64,000 nucleotides of DNA, from NCBI GenBank assembly GCA_965198715.1, contig CBDAPV010000001.1:496001-560000 (forward strand), written 5' to 3'. Within the stretch, counting starts at the first letter, position 1. Each line of letters opens with the position of its first letter. Shown piece by piece: positions 52,945 to 63,265 of the stretch. The stretch comes from RH-AL1 sp965198715. GTDB lineage: Bacteria; Pseudomonadota; Alphaproteobacteria; Rhizobiales; Beijerinckiaceae. The position numbers were made by a program, and so were the translations under genes. The notes under the pieces are model-generated. The model saw only the letters and a program-made list of their open reading frames with translations. It did no database searches and was not told the DNA's origin.

Positions 52945-55044
52945 ATGGTCGCAGGTCGTCGGTCACTTCCCATTCTTTGTGGAGCGATGCTGACATCGGC
53001 TCTTCTAGCTATTTTTCCTGCGGCGGCTCGCGCGAGTACCGAACTGTGCGGCCCTGGATGGCGGATTGCTGCCGGTACAAGGGATGAGTGCCTCAACCTC
53101 GCGGCTTTGACCCCCGGGAACGACACGCGCGTCAACCTGCTCCTGCTGCTCCTTGATCGAGACGGCGCGCCGTCCACCTCGGCAGACGCCGTCACCGAAC
53201 CCGTTCTCGAATGGCGTGAGTTCCGCAAGCATTTCGTCACCACCAAAGACAACAGCGTGCTTGGCACTCCAACCGGCGAGGGGTCGCTTTGCCTGAGCGA
53301 TGGAGCTGGCGCGTCCGCCTTCTTCGCCGCGATCAAGGCCGCGGATGACCTGTCGGTACCTGATCGTGACGCCCTCGTCCAAGCGCGCGAGACGATCCAA
53401 TTGGTCTGCGCTGGACGTCACGTCGATCCTCCCTTGCAGGATGATTTGATCAGCCTGATGCGGACGAGCACCGGCAAAGCCTTCGCAACATATCTGCACG
53501 GCGCAGCCGCGTTCTACGCGACGCGGTTCAAAGATGCAGCCGTCGACTTCGGGCTGGCGCGCAAGAGTTCAAACTCCTGGCTTGCCGATGCCGCCGACTA
53601 CATGGTGGCTCGAACGGAGGTCAACCGGGCGCAGGTCGGCGCCTTCGACGCGTATGGGTCGTTCGCCGGCAGCGTGCACGTCGACCAGCTGGCGGCGGCG
53701 AGCGCTCAGGCGAGCCTGGAGGATTACCTCAGGAAGCATCCTGACGGTCGCTATGCGAAGTCCGCGCGCGGCCTGATGCGTCGCGTCGCCTGGTTTGCCG
53801 GCTGGACCGGGAAGCTCGCCGACCTTTACAGCGCTCTCTTGGCGCAACCGGCCTCGGAGAGAGGTCTCGATGAATTGGCCCTGGTCGAAGAGATCGACAG
53901 CAAGCTGCTGCCGGACCTCAAGCCCGAGATGACGCACGACCCGCTCCTGCTGGCCGTCCTCGATTTGAGAAGCATGCGTGCCCCGGCAGATCCCAAGCCA
54001 GACGGAGGGCGGGCTACGGGTTTCGGCCAGGCCCGGCTGGACGCGCAACGAGCGGCCTTCGCATCGGCAATACCATTGTGGGAGTTCCTGTCGGCGTCCG
54101 CGGCGTTCTACGTCGAAGGCGCCAGCGAGCCCGTCGTCCAAAGCCTCCGCGACGAAACGCGGCGTCGCGATGGCGACTACCTCTGGTTCAGCCGTCAGTT
54201 CCTGCGCGGGATCGCACTGGAAGCCAGGAACGACCGCAACACGCAAGGCTTCTGGAAGGAACTCTACCCAGCGGCCAACCGGTCCTTCGAGCAGCCCACC
54301 GTCGAACTTGCCCTGGCGCTGCACGATGAACGGCACGCGGACGTCAAGGACGTGTTCACACCCGGCTCGGCGGTCCGCAACTCTGCCATGCGGAAGATCC
54401 TCATCGAGAACGTAGCTGGTCCCTCTCTCCTGCGATCACTGACGCAAGATGGCTTGAGCAGTCGAAAAGAGCGCGACGTCGCGCTGTTCACCCTCCTGCG
54501 CAAGGACCTCACGCATGGGTTCTACGCCGATTTCCAGCGCGACGTGTCGGACATCGCCGACGACAAATCCGTTCCCGCGACCCGTCCGGACCCTTCAACG
54601 CGCGACGACCGCCTCAATATCTTTTCGAAGAGAGAGGCGATCGGCGACATCGCTTGTCCGACAATCGCATCCATCGTCTCGCATCTTGCGCAGCGCCCCG
54701 GCGCCGAAAGGGATCGTCTTTGCCTCGCCGAGTTCGTGCGCTTCAACGATGATTTGCTGGATATGACGCCCGCCAAGGGCGAGCTGGGCAGCGAGCCATC
54801 GATGTTCCCAGGGCAACCGCTGACGAGGGCTGCCGTGTACCAAGCCATCATCGCCGACGCGGGCGCCGCGGCGGACGATCGGTCTTATGCGCTGTACCGC
54901 GCGGTGAAGTGCTACGAGCCGAGTAGCATCAATCGCTGCGGCGGGGCCGACGTATCCAAGGCCGTGCGCAAGGCTTGGTACTACCAACTCAAGCGCGAGT
55001 ATCCGACATCTCGTTGGGCCAAGGACCTCCCTTACTGGTGGTAG
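52945..55044 (+). CDS. Secreted TPR-like protein of unknown function
   Basis: The product is 699 aa. A signal peptide (LTSALLAIFPAAARAS) leads to a long helical solenoid without cysteine clusters; repeats such as SLEDYLRKHPDGRYAKSARG resemble YfiO/TPR proteins of the outer-membrane assembly type. It is predicted periplasmic, without a lipobox. It overlaps the DUF3142 gene, and such pairs occur together in other proteobacteria from memory. Function is unknown. Confidence 0.75.
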   Translation: MVAGRRSLPILCGAMLTSALLAIFPAAARASTELCGPGWRIAAGTRDECLNLAALTPGNDTRVNLLLLLLDRDGAPSTSADAVTEPVLEWREFRKHFVTTKDNSVLGTPTGEGSLCLSDGAGASAFFAAIKAADDLSVPDRDALVQARETIQLVCAGRHVDPPLQDDLISLMRTSTGKAFATYLHGAAAFYATRFKDAAVDFGLARKSSNSWLADAADYMVARTEVNRAQVGAFDAYGSFAGSVHVDQLAAASAQASLEDYLRKHPDGRYAKSARGLMRRVAWFAGWTGKLADLYSALLAQPASERGLDELALVEEIDSKLLPDLKPEMTHDPLLLAVLDLRSMRAPADPKPDGGRATGFGQARLDAQRAAFASAIPLWEFLSASAAFYVEGASEPVVQSLRDETRRRDGDYLWFSRQFLRGIALEARNDRNTQGFWKELYPAANRSFEQPTVELALALHDERHADVKDVFTPGSAVRNSAMRKILIENVAGPSLLRSLTQDGLSSRKERDVALFTLLRKDLTHGFYADFQRDVSDIADDKSVPATRPDPSTRDDRLNIFSKREAIGDIACPTIASIVSHLAQRPGAERDRLCLAEFVRFNDDLLDMTPAKGELGSEPSMFPGQPLTRAAVYQAIIADAGAAADDRSYALYRAVKCYEPSSINRCGGADVSKAVRKAWYYQLKREYPTSRWAKDLPYWW

Positions 55045-55751
55045 GCACCACTCGGCAGCTCCTTGCCTTCGTCGTCGCGCTTGGGCTGAGCGGGTCCGCG
55101 TCGGGGACAGGGAGGGTAGACGCAAGCGACTACACATCGTTCTGGCTGTGGGCGGGGGTGCGTTCGCAGGCGGTGCTGGAGCGGGCCGAATGCATCTACC
55201 TGTTGCAAGGCGAGGTCAGGAGGGAGGACCCGGTCCGCATCGTATCGCTGCGAGCGGCGGTACCTCACGTGCGCGGCGCCGACGTCTGGCTCGTGGTTCG
55301 CGTCGAGACGCTGGCATGGCCGGAGACCATCTGTCCACAACTAGAGCGAGAACTCGCCCGGTGGCGCGCGGCGGGGAATCGGGTCGTTGGTCTGCAGGTC
55401 GACTTCGACGCGCGGACGCGTCATCTCGCGGAGTACGCGGCCTTCCTGCGCAACCTGCGCCATCGTCTGCCAGCCGAGTACAAGCTCGGCATCACCGGCC
55501 TGCTGGACTGGAGCGCCAATGGGGATCCATCCGGCCTCGCTGCGCTGGCGGGGACGATCGATGAAGCGGTCCTGCAGATCTACCAGGGCCGGCACGTTAT
55601 ACCCGGCTACGCCGCCTATCTACGAAAGCTGGACCGGATGACCGTGCCGTTCCGCATTGGGCTGCTGCAGGGTGGCGAGTGGGAAGCACCCGCGTCCTTG
55701 AAGCGAAACCCCAAGTTCCGCGGCTACGTCGTCTTCCTGGTCAATCGCTGA
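55038..55751 (+). CDS. DUF3142 family protein
   Basis: The product is 237 aa from GTG 55038, overlapping the upstream stop by 7 bp. A hydrophobic start (LLAFVVALGLSGSASG) may be a signal. DYTSFWLWAGVRSQAVLE, VVGLQVDFDARTRHL and YQGRHVIPGYAAYLRKL match DUF3142, whose TIM-barrel-like pattern suggests a glycosidase-like enzyme; activity is not known. It is coupled to the TPR-like gene, so they likely act together in the periplasm. Confidence 0.8.
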   Translation: MVGTTRQLLAFVVALGLSGSASGTGRVDASDYTSFWLWAGVRSQAVLERAECIYLLQGEVRREDPVRIVSLRAAVPHVRGADVWLVVRVETLAWPETICPQLERELARWRAAGNRVVGLQVDFDARTRHLAEYAAFLRNLRHRLPAEYKLGITGLLDWSANGDPSGLAALAGTIDEAVLQIYQGRHVIPGYAAYLRKLDRMTVPFRIGLLQGGEWEAPASLKRNPKFRGYVVFLVNR

Positions 55752-55830
55752 GGGATGTCGGCAAGCATTCGATGCCTGCTTCTCGAAGCACCGAGCTCAG
55801 GTCCAGTTGGCGCGAAGCTGCCGCAGCGTG

Positions 55831-56210
55831 TCACGTTAGCTTTTGCCGCTGCTCGCTCCAATCGGCTGAGAACGGCCGCAACAGCACATCCGCCTCAATG
55901 CCGTCGGCTTGCCGTCCTTCCACAATCGCCTCGACGATGTCAGGCGCTAGGAGCGTCAAGCGCAGAACCCGGCTGACGTAGGACGGGTTGATCTTCTCGG
56001 CAGCGGCGAGCTCCGCGGCGGAGCCAAAGCGCCCGGTCTCCAGCAGCCTATTCCACCTGTGGGCGCGGGCGAGCGCCTTGACGAGCGTGCTGTCGATGCG
56101 CGACCGCGGCGGTGCCAGGGTGCTGCCGTCTGCTGATATGGCGAGCTTGCGGCCGCCGCGCTTGCGGATGGTGAACGGCACCCGCACGGTGAGGGTCTGT
56201 GCCGGCGCGG

Positions 56211-56214
<4 letters not shown>
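55831..56214 (-). CDS. Recombinase-associated ParB-HTH-like protein
   Basis: The product is 127 aa from ATG 56214, overlapping the recombinase stop (ATGA). The N-terminal half is a small beta-rich region (TLTVRVPFTIRKRGGRKLAI); the C-terminal half has the ParB-like HTH (AEKINPSYVSRVLRLTLLAP). It is the third gene of the DUF2924-recombinase operon and may control or aid recombination. Confidence 0.8.
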
Positions 56215-57547
<1,333 letters not shown>

Positions 57548-57551
<4 letters not shown>

Positions 57552-57997
57552 GCGGCAGCTCGCTGCTGGTTCTTGAGGCCGAAGAAGACCCAACCGTTCC
57601 ACCGCGTGCCGGTGATGGCGCGGGCCACCGCGGAGAGCGACTGGTACGGCCTTCCCTGCCACTCGAACCCGTCAGTCGTGACCGTTACCGTCTGCACCGT
57701 GCCCTGCCACTCGCGCACCAGTCGGGTGCCGGCGATCGGCTTGGCATCCATGCGCGGCTTGCGCTTGCCCGAGCGCCGGCCATCGATCTGCTCGCCGAGC
57801 GCCTCGAGCTTCTTCACCGTCGCGGGCTTCAACCCACCAAACGCCAACTCCTGGATGCGATAAGCAAGCCGGCTCTCCAGGAAGCGCCTGTTATAGGGCG
57901 GCGGCTCGCTGCCGTTCAGCTTGCGCCATTGCGTCTTCAGGTCCGCCGTCGAAGTCGTCTTCAGCGCTGCCAGCTGCGCCAGCACCATCTCGCTCAT
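57548..57997 (-). CDS. DUF2924 protein, recombinase partner
   Basis: The product is 149 aa. LKTQWRKLNGSEPPPYNRRFLESRLAYRIQELAFGG (read in parts) is the DUF2924 hallmark, and the basic C-terminal half ends in a small domain (GFEWQGRPYQSLSAVARAITGTRWNG) found in recombinase-linked proteins. It probably binds DNA and helps the recombinase. It overlaps the recombinase start by ATGA. Confidence 0.85.
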
Positions 57998-58380
57998 GTC
58001 CTCGCCTCACCCGTGCACTTCGGTTCGGCACCACCGCTCTGCTGCAGCGGCAAGTCGAGACAACTGTCTCCGGGCGGCGAAGATAAACGAGTTGACTGGC
58101 GGAGCTTCAGCCGGACCAGGCCGGCGGCGAGGATCTCGCACAGGGCGGAGAGGCGTTCGTCGGGAGGCAAACAACGCGTACTTGCAACCATTTGAAGTTG
58201 ATGCCTCCACCCGAGCCGAAAGAATAGCGGAATCTGAGGCTTGAGCCTGCGCTTCGGGAAAGAAAGCAGCGGGGTGAATCGTAGCGAATTCGGCAATTTG
58301 CCAGAGAGACACGAGACGGCGGCGGGGTAGACGAAAGCGCGAATCAATAGGACTCGACTCCTGCGCAGAACTTAGAACAT
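57998..58380. other. Gap with divergent promoters, no gene
   Basis: About 380 bases between the leftward recombinase operon and the rightward IrrE-type gene. Frames are short and unconvincing. It should hold both promoters; the stretch near 58340-58380 is AT-richer. No clear operator was found. Confidence 0.4.
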
Positions 58381-59235
58381 ATGAAGAACATCAAAGTGGA
58401 CGAGAGACAGGTTCAGGAGACGGTCGCCATGAGTTCAGGCGCCTTTGTACACGAGCAGCAGCGCGCTCCGGCCGATGAGCCGAGATCGCCCACGCTCGTC
58501 CTGTCCTACCCGCACCTGCGCCCATCGCTCGAGCCGAAGCGTCTGCGCCGCGAGGAGATCTGGGCGGTTGCCGAGGAGGCTCGTCGCCAGACATGCCGCG
58601 GGCCCAAGCCGAAGGTCGACCTCATCGAGATTGCCAAGCGTGCGTCTCGCCTGCAGGTCAACGGCTTGGCATTCGAGGCGCGTTGGGATTTCGACCAAGC
58701 CGTCACCGACGATGCCGGTCAAACCGCGTTCGGCGTGCTTGAGCACGACCCCGCCTTTCCGCTTCGGGCTACGATCGCGCTGAACGGCACCTTCATAGGC
58801 GATCGCAACGATCTCGCTCGCAGCACAGCCGCGCACGAGCTCGGCCACGCCATCTTCGAGACACCCGCCTGGATCCAGCGCACGCAGACGTCGGCAGACG
58901 CGCCGGCACGTCGCTATCGCTTGTCCGAGACGGCGGAGCGCGCGGCGGGTGCGGAGCTCGACTGGGTCGAGTGGCGCGCCAACGAGTTCATGGGTGGGTT
59001 CCTGGCACCACGTGGCTTGCTGCATCGACACATGCACAAGCGCGCCGCTGCGCTGGAGATCCCGTTGGTCGAAGGCCGCGACAGCCGAGAGCTGCCTGTG
59101 GTCTGCCGGCATGCCCCACCGCCGCTGGTCGACGAGTTGATCGGCGAGCTTGCCGACATGTTCGGACTGTCGGAATCCTTCATGCGGGTGCGCCTGCGCA
59201 GATACGACCTCGTACCCGAGCAGCTGCTCGGCTGA
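58381..59235 (+). CDS. ImmA/IrrE family metallo-endopeptidase
   Basis: The product is 284 aa from ATG 58381, or 268 from ATG 58429. The zinc motif STAAHELGHAIFE (His152, Glu153, His156) and the downstream EWRANEFMGGFLAP are diagnostic for IrrE/ImmA (DUF955). Such proteases cut a partner repressor to derepress mobile elements or stress genes. No fused HTH is seen; the next gene may be its partner. Confidence 0.88.
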   Translation: MKNIKVDERQVQETVAMSSGAFVHEQQRAPADEPRSPTLVLSYPHLRPSLEPKRLRREEIWAVAEEARRQTCRGPKPKVDLIEIAKRASRLQVNGLAFEARWDFDQAVTDDAGQTAFGVLEHDPAFPLRATIALNGTFIGDRNDLARSTAAHELGHAIFETPAWIQRTQTSADAPARRYRLSETAERAAGAELDWVEWRANEFMGGFLAPRGLLHRHMHKRAAALEIPLVEGRDSRELPVVCRHAPPPLVDELIGELADMFGLSESFMRVRLRRYDLVPEQLLG

Positions 59236-59249
59236 CAGGAGGATTGCCG

Positions 59250-60005
59250 ATGCTGGTGCCGATCAAGAGGTACTTCCGCTTGGCGGAGCTTGCCGAACGC
59301 TGGGGCGTCCAGATCTCCGACCTGGCCTGCTACATCCTGCAAGGCGAGCTGGAAGCCTCGGTCCTGACGATCGCCCTGTCCGCCGAGATCGGCAGGTTCG
59401 AGGAAACGACAGACGGCGTCCTCGCCGTACCGGAAGAGACCATCACCATGGTCGGTCCTCAGCCCGTGATCGGCTCCGACCTGCGCGCGGTCTTCCGCGG
59501 TGGCGTCCGGCGTTTGACCCGGTTCAAGCCGCGGAGCGCCGACACCTACCTCACGATCGAGGACAGCGATGCGTTGCGTGTCTCGCTGTCCGACGTCCTG
59601 GTGACACGGGCAGAGCGCGACCGTTTCGAGACCGTCAACGGCTTGGTCTTCGACGAGCCCCCGACCCAAACGAGAGCCGTCGAGGGCTTCGTCCAGCGCA
59701 GCAATTACGCCGAGGTTTTCTTCAACGGCGAGCGCTTCCTTTTCGGCACGTTCCAGGCTCAAGTTGTCCGCCAGCTGCACGAGGCGGCGGGGACCGCGGA
59801 TCCATGGCGCACCGGCAAGCTGCTCCTCGTCAACGCCGGCTCCGGATCGGACCGGATGGTCGATCTGTTCAAGTCGAAGCCGACGTGGCGGAGCCTGATC
59901 GCCTCCGACGGCCGCGGCTCCTACCGCCTCAACCTGCCCGACCCGAGCCTGGCACGAACCACGCAGCGGATCTTCCGCAGGCTGCGGCTGGTCCATTCCG
60001 CATGA
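59250..60005 (+). CDS. Unknown element protein with N-terminal HTH-like region
   Basis: The product is 251 aa from ATG 59250, with CAGGAGG just upstream. Residues 5-35 resemble a small HTH (YFRLAELAERWGVQISDLACY); the rest is mixed alpha/beta with a basic end (QRIFRRLRLVHSA). It follows the IrrE gene by 14 bp and is likely co-expressed and possibly its cleavage target. Family is not recognised. Confidence 0.6.
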   Translation: MLVPIKRYFRLAELAERWGVQISDLACYILQGELEASVLTIALSAEIGRFEETTDGVLAVPEETITMVGPQPVIGSDLRAVFRGGVRRLTRFKPRSADTYLTIEDSDALRVSLSDVLVTRAERDRFETVNGLVFDEPPTQTRAVEGFVQRSNYAEVFFNGERFLFGTFQAQVVRQLHEAAGTADPWRTGKLLLVNAGSGSDRMVDLFKSKPTWRSLIASDGRGSYRLNLPDPSLARTTQRIFRRLRLVHSA

Positions 60006-60134
60006 GGCAACAACCTCAGTAATTGCCTGATCCCACAGTATATCCCAGCCCTCATCCCACTGTGAGGGGGAAGACAGGCAGTAGTACTTGTGGTCTCCTC
60101 GTGCTGCGAAGTCATTCGCCTCCAGGAGCACATC

Positions 60135-60395
60135 ATGTCAGCAGCACCAAAGCCTCAGCAGCGCTTGTCGGCAGACGACGCCGATCTCGCGCATGGGCCC
60201 AGGCACCTCGACCAGAACGAGTTGTCCCGGCGCTGGACCATCAGCCCGCGGACACTCGAGCGCTGGCGCTGGCGTCATGAAGGACCCGCCTATCTCAAGA
60301 TCGGAGGCCGCGTCGCCTATCGCCTGGCGGACTTCGAAGCCTACGAGGCCAAACGCATCCAGGTCGTCGAAGACCACTTCGGCACCGCGCGGTAG
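60135..60395 (+). CDS. Excisionase/AlpA-like HTH protein
   Basis: The product is 86 aa from ATG 60135 with AGGAG upstream. LDQNELSRRWTISPRTLERWRW is a winged-helix HTH of the excisionase type, with the wing region YLKIGGRVAYRLADFEAYE. It may control excision or the next genes. Confidence 0.75.
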   Translation: MSAAPKPQQRLSADDADLAHGPRHLDQNELSRRWTISPRTLERWRWRHEGPAYLKIGGRVAYRLADFEAYEAKRIQVVEDHFGTAR

Positions 60396-60430
60396 CGAGC
60401 CATGCGACGCGTTGGCGTGGGAGAGGCCGC

Positions 60431-61021
60431 GTGAGCGATCGGTCGCGACGGGTCATGCGTCAGACCTCGAGGAAGGAGAAGCAGGCTTTCCTCTCGCCGC
60501 CCCCAGGTCAGCCATGGATCTGGCTGACTCGGGACATGATGGAAAGCCCCGCCTACCGCGCCTTGAGCCGGGCCGGTCATCAGCTCCTCGCTCGCTTGAT
60601 GATCGAGCATTGCAACCACGCCGGCAAGGAAAACGGGCGTCTTGCCGTGAGCTGGGACGCGTTCCAGGCCGCGGGCCTGCACCGAAGCACCATCGCCCAG
60701 ACGTTGGACGAGGTGACGCGTCTGGGCTTCGTCCGCGTCGTCGACGAAGGTCACAAAGCTTATGGCTCAGCTCTCGGACGCCGAGCGACCTACAGGCTCA
60801 CGTTCGCCGGCGTCGTCGGCGACGACAGCGGGCTGCCGACGAACGATTGGGAGGCAATCTCGAAAGCCGATGTTCGCTCGATTATGGAAGCGGTGAGGGA
60901 GGCCGAGCGCAGGCGGAAGGCCAAGCGGCGGACGGGGTACTCCCCAGATATAGAAAGAGGTACGGAATACCGTACTGGGCCCAAGGTACGGAATTCCGTA
61001 CTGGGTGAGAGCATTTCCTAA
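60431..61021 (+). CDS. Replication-type winged-helix protein of the element
   Basis: The product is 196 aa from GTG 60431. Residues 25-125 hold PWIWLTRDMMESPAYRAL and a wHTH-like LAVSWDAFQAAGLHRSTIAQTL, common in proteobacterial phage/plasmid replication-associated proteins. The basic tail ends inside a palindrome array that starts at 60959. It may bind that array; this is inference. Confidence 0.6.
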   Translation: MSDRSRRVMRQTSRKEKQAFLSPPPGQPWIWLTRDMMESPAYRALSRAGHQLLARLMIEHCNHAGKENGRLAVSWDAFQAAGLHRSTIAQTLDEVTRLGFVRVVDEGHKAYGSALGRRATYRLTFAGVVGDDSGLPTNDWEAISKADVRSIMEAVREAERRRKAKRRTGYSPDIERGTEYRTGPKVRNSVLGESIS

Positions 61022-61064
61022 GGTACGGTATTCCGTACTGGCTTTGTCGGAATTCCGTACTGGG
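60959..61064. repeat. Array of four GGTACGGAAT-ATTCCGTAC-type palindromes
   Basis: Copies at 60959-60979, 60985-61005 and 61022-61041, and a damaged one at 61046-61064 (the A of the first GTAC lost). The core GTACGGAATTCCGTAC is a perfect 16-bp palindrome in copy 2. Spacing is 26, 37 and 24 bp. The first two lie in the 3' end of the replication-type gene, the others after it. Candidate operator, origin or partition site. Confidence 0.75.
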
Positions 61065-61271
61065 GAAAAATCTAGATCGATGCGGGTCGATCGTTCGCCG
61101 CGAGATCGACGTCAGCGGGTGCCGGATGGAAGCTATCGGTCGGACAGCTCTATGACATCGCGGCTAAGGGATCGGCACGAGAGCAAACGATCGCAGCGCA
61201 GCGCAATTACGTACGGTTTCGGCCGATCGTGCGATGTGAGACAATCGCGCCTTGCCTTCATCGAGCCCGGA

Positions 61272-61739
61272 ATGTCGGACGTCAGCACCAGCAGCCCGAG
61301 GAGCAATGCCGGCAATCGCACGGACCGCCGCGGCCAAGGCAGGCTTCACGAGCCGACGGATGCGTCACGCAAGCAGATCGAGGCGCTCGCGAGCTTCGGC
61401 GTGCCTCGGGGCGAGATCGCCAAGGTCGCGGGGATCTGTCTCAACACCCTGATGAAGCACTACGGCGAGACGCTCGACGTCGCGGCGACCAAGGCAAACT
61501 CGCTCGTCGCGCAGAGCTTGTTCAATCGCGCGGTGAAGGGAGACGGAGCGGCGGCGACGAGCGCGGCGATCTTCTGGCTGAAGGTCCGAGCGGGTTGGCG
61601 GGAGAAGGACGTCCACGAGGTCACAGGGCTGAATGGTGGACCGATCCAGATGGTCGACGTGAGCGGGCTTTCGGATGCGCAGCTCGCCGCGCTTCAGCCG
61701 GTGCTTTCGTCGCTTGCTGTTCGAAGGGAAGATCACTAA
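61272..61739 (+). CDS. Terminase small-subunit-like HTH protein
   Basis: The product is 155 aa from ATG 61272; an earlier frame start is possible but unlike protein. RKQIEALASFGVPRGEIAKVAGICLNTLMKHY (read in parts) is an HTH, followed by a helical region and GWREKDVHEVTG, a pattern seen in phage small terminase-like proteins. No large terminase follows; instead a methyltransferase starts at the overlapping TAATG. Confidence 0.65.
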   Translation: MSDVSTSSPRSNAGNRTDRRGQGRLHEPTDASRKQIEALASFGVPRGEIAKVAGICLNTLMKHYGETLDVAATKANSLVAQSLFNRAVKGDGAAATSAAIFWLKVRAGWREKDVHEVTGLNGGPIQMVDVSGLSDAQLAALQPVLSSLAVRREDH

Positions 61740-63094
61740 TGGATGTTCACCAGATGACGGCCTGGCCGGCCGATCGCGTCGAGCGCCGGGCCGTGGCGAG
61801 CCTGGTGCCCTTTGCCCGGAACAGCCGCACGCACTCGGCCGAGCAGGTCGACCAGATCGCGGCGTCGATCCGCGAGTGGGGCTGGACGGTCCCGGTGCTG
61901 GTCGACGAGCAGGGCGGGCTCATCGCCGGGCACGCCCGCGTCATGGCGGCGAAGCAGCTCGGGTTGGCGGAGGTGCCCGTGATGGTCGCCACCGGCTGGA
62001 GCGAGGCGCAGCGGCGTGCCTACGTCATCGCCGACAACAAGCTGGCCCTGAATGCGGGCTGGGACGAAGCGCTGTTGAAGGTAGAGCTCACTGGGCTGCA
62101 GGCGCTCGATTTCGACCTTGGCATGACCGGCTTCTCGCTCGACGAGATCGCCACGCTGACCATGGAGCCTTCGGCCGGGCTGACCGATCCCGACGATGCG
62201 CCGGAGCCGCCGGCAGACCCTGTCAGCCGCCTGGGCGACGTCTGGATCCTCGGCAGCCACCGGCTGGTCTGCGGCGATGCCACGAGCGCCACCGACGTGG
62301 CTTGGGCGCTGGCTGGTGTCACCCCAGCCCTGATGGTCTCCGACCCGCCCTACGGCGTCGCCTACGATCCCTCATGGCGTGCTCGCGCCGGCGTGAACCT
62401 GAACCCGGGCAAGCTCGGCAAGGTCGACAACGATGACCAGGCGGACTGGAGTGAGGCCTGGGCGCTGTTCCCTGGTGATGTCGCCTACGTCTGGCACGCC
62501 GGCAAGTTCGCGGCGACAGTCCAGGCCAGCCTGGAGAGCTGCGAGTTCGATGTGCGCTCGCAGATTATCTGGGCCAAGGACCGCTTCGCCCTCAGCCGGG
62601 GCGATTACCATTGGCAGCATGAGCCCTGCTGGTATGCGGTGCGCCGCAACGCCCGCGGTGGCTGGTCTGGCGACCGCTCGCAATCGACGCTGTGGACGAT
62701 CCCATCGCGCGAGGATCGCGGGCTCGGCCACGGCACGCAGAAGCCGGTGGAGTGCATGCGGCGGCCGATCGTCAACAACTCCTCGCCCGGGCAGGCGGTG
62801 TACGACCCCTTCGTCGGCTCCGGCACCACAATCATCGCCGGCGAGATGACGGGGCGCGGCGTGCACGCGCTCGAGCTGAACCCGGCCTATGTCGACGTGG
62901 CGGTGATCCGGTGGCAGGCGTTCACGGGCAAGACGGCGGTGCTGGAGGCGACCGGCGAAAGCTTCCTGACGACGGTGGCGACGAGATCCGCTGGTTCCGC
63001 TTCGCCCGCCACGAAGACCGCGCCGCCTTCGAAGCGCAAGGCTGGGTCTTCGCCGCGAACCTTGGGCCGGTCCACGGCTGCTACAGCATCCTGA
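61739..63094 (+). CDS. ParB-domain DNA methyltransferase
   Basis: The product is 451 aa. Residues 15-105 are a ParB/sulfiredoxin-like domain (LVPFARNSRTHSAEQVDQIA, then GGLIAGHARVMAAKQLGL). The methyltransferase part has DPPYGVAYDPSW (about 204) and, later, motif I YDPFVGSGTTIIAGE (about 356), a beta-group N4/N6 order. This fusion is common in alphaproteobacterial prophages and may protect phage DNA. After about residue 415 the frame turns low complexity while another frame becomes protein-like, see the next entry. Confidence 0.85.
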   Translation: MDVHQMTAWPADRVERRAVASLVPFARNSRTHSAEQVDQIAASIREWGWTVPVLVDEQGGLIAGHARVMAAKQLGLAEVPVMVATGWSEAQRRAYVIADNKLALNAGWDEALLKVELTGLQALDFDLGMTGFSLDEIATLTMEPSAGLTDPDDAPEPPADPVSRLGDVWILGSHRLVCGDATSATDVAWALAGVTPALMVSDPPYGVAYDPSWRARAGVNLNPGKLGKVDNDDQADWSEAWALFPGDVAYVWHAGKFAATVQASLESCEFDVRSQIIWAKDRFALSRGDYHWQHEPCWYAVRRNARGGWSGDRSQSTLWTIPSREDRGLGHGTQKPVECMRRPIVNNSSPGQAVYDPFVGSGTTIIAGEMTGRGVHALELNPAYVDVAVIRWQAFTGKTAVLEATGESFLTTVATRSAGSASPATKTAPPSKRKAGSSPRTLGRSTAATAS

Positions 63095-63183
63095 TGGAGC
63101 TGCGAGGTTGTCGCTCTCAAAACGACGCCAGCATCACCTGCCTGCAACACTCCAACATATTTAGCGGCCTTGGGGGAGAGTAG
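62980..63183 (+). pseudogene. Small phage protein fragment in a shifted frame
   Basis: In the frame one base off the methyltransferase, the sequence reads DEIRWFRFARHEDRAAFEA, then GWVFAANLGPVHGCYSILMEL, a plausible small phage protein without a start codon. The methyltransferase frame over the same DNA is Ser/Thr/Ala noise. An indel near 62950-62975 or loss of a start would explain it. Confidence 0.45.
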
Positions 63184-63265
63184 CTAATTCACGGCTCCCC
63201 AAAACCGGCTATTGTTATGGGCTTCCTATGCTGACCTGCCGCCGCGCCGAAGGTATGCATCGACG

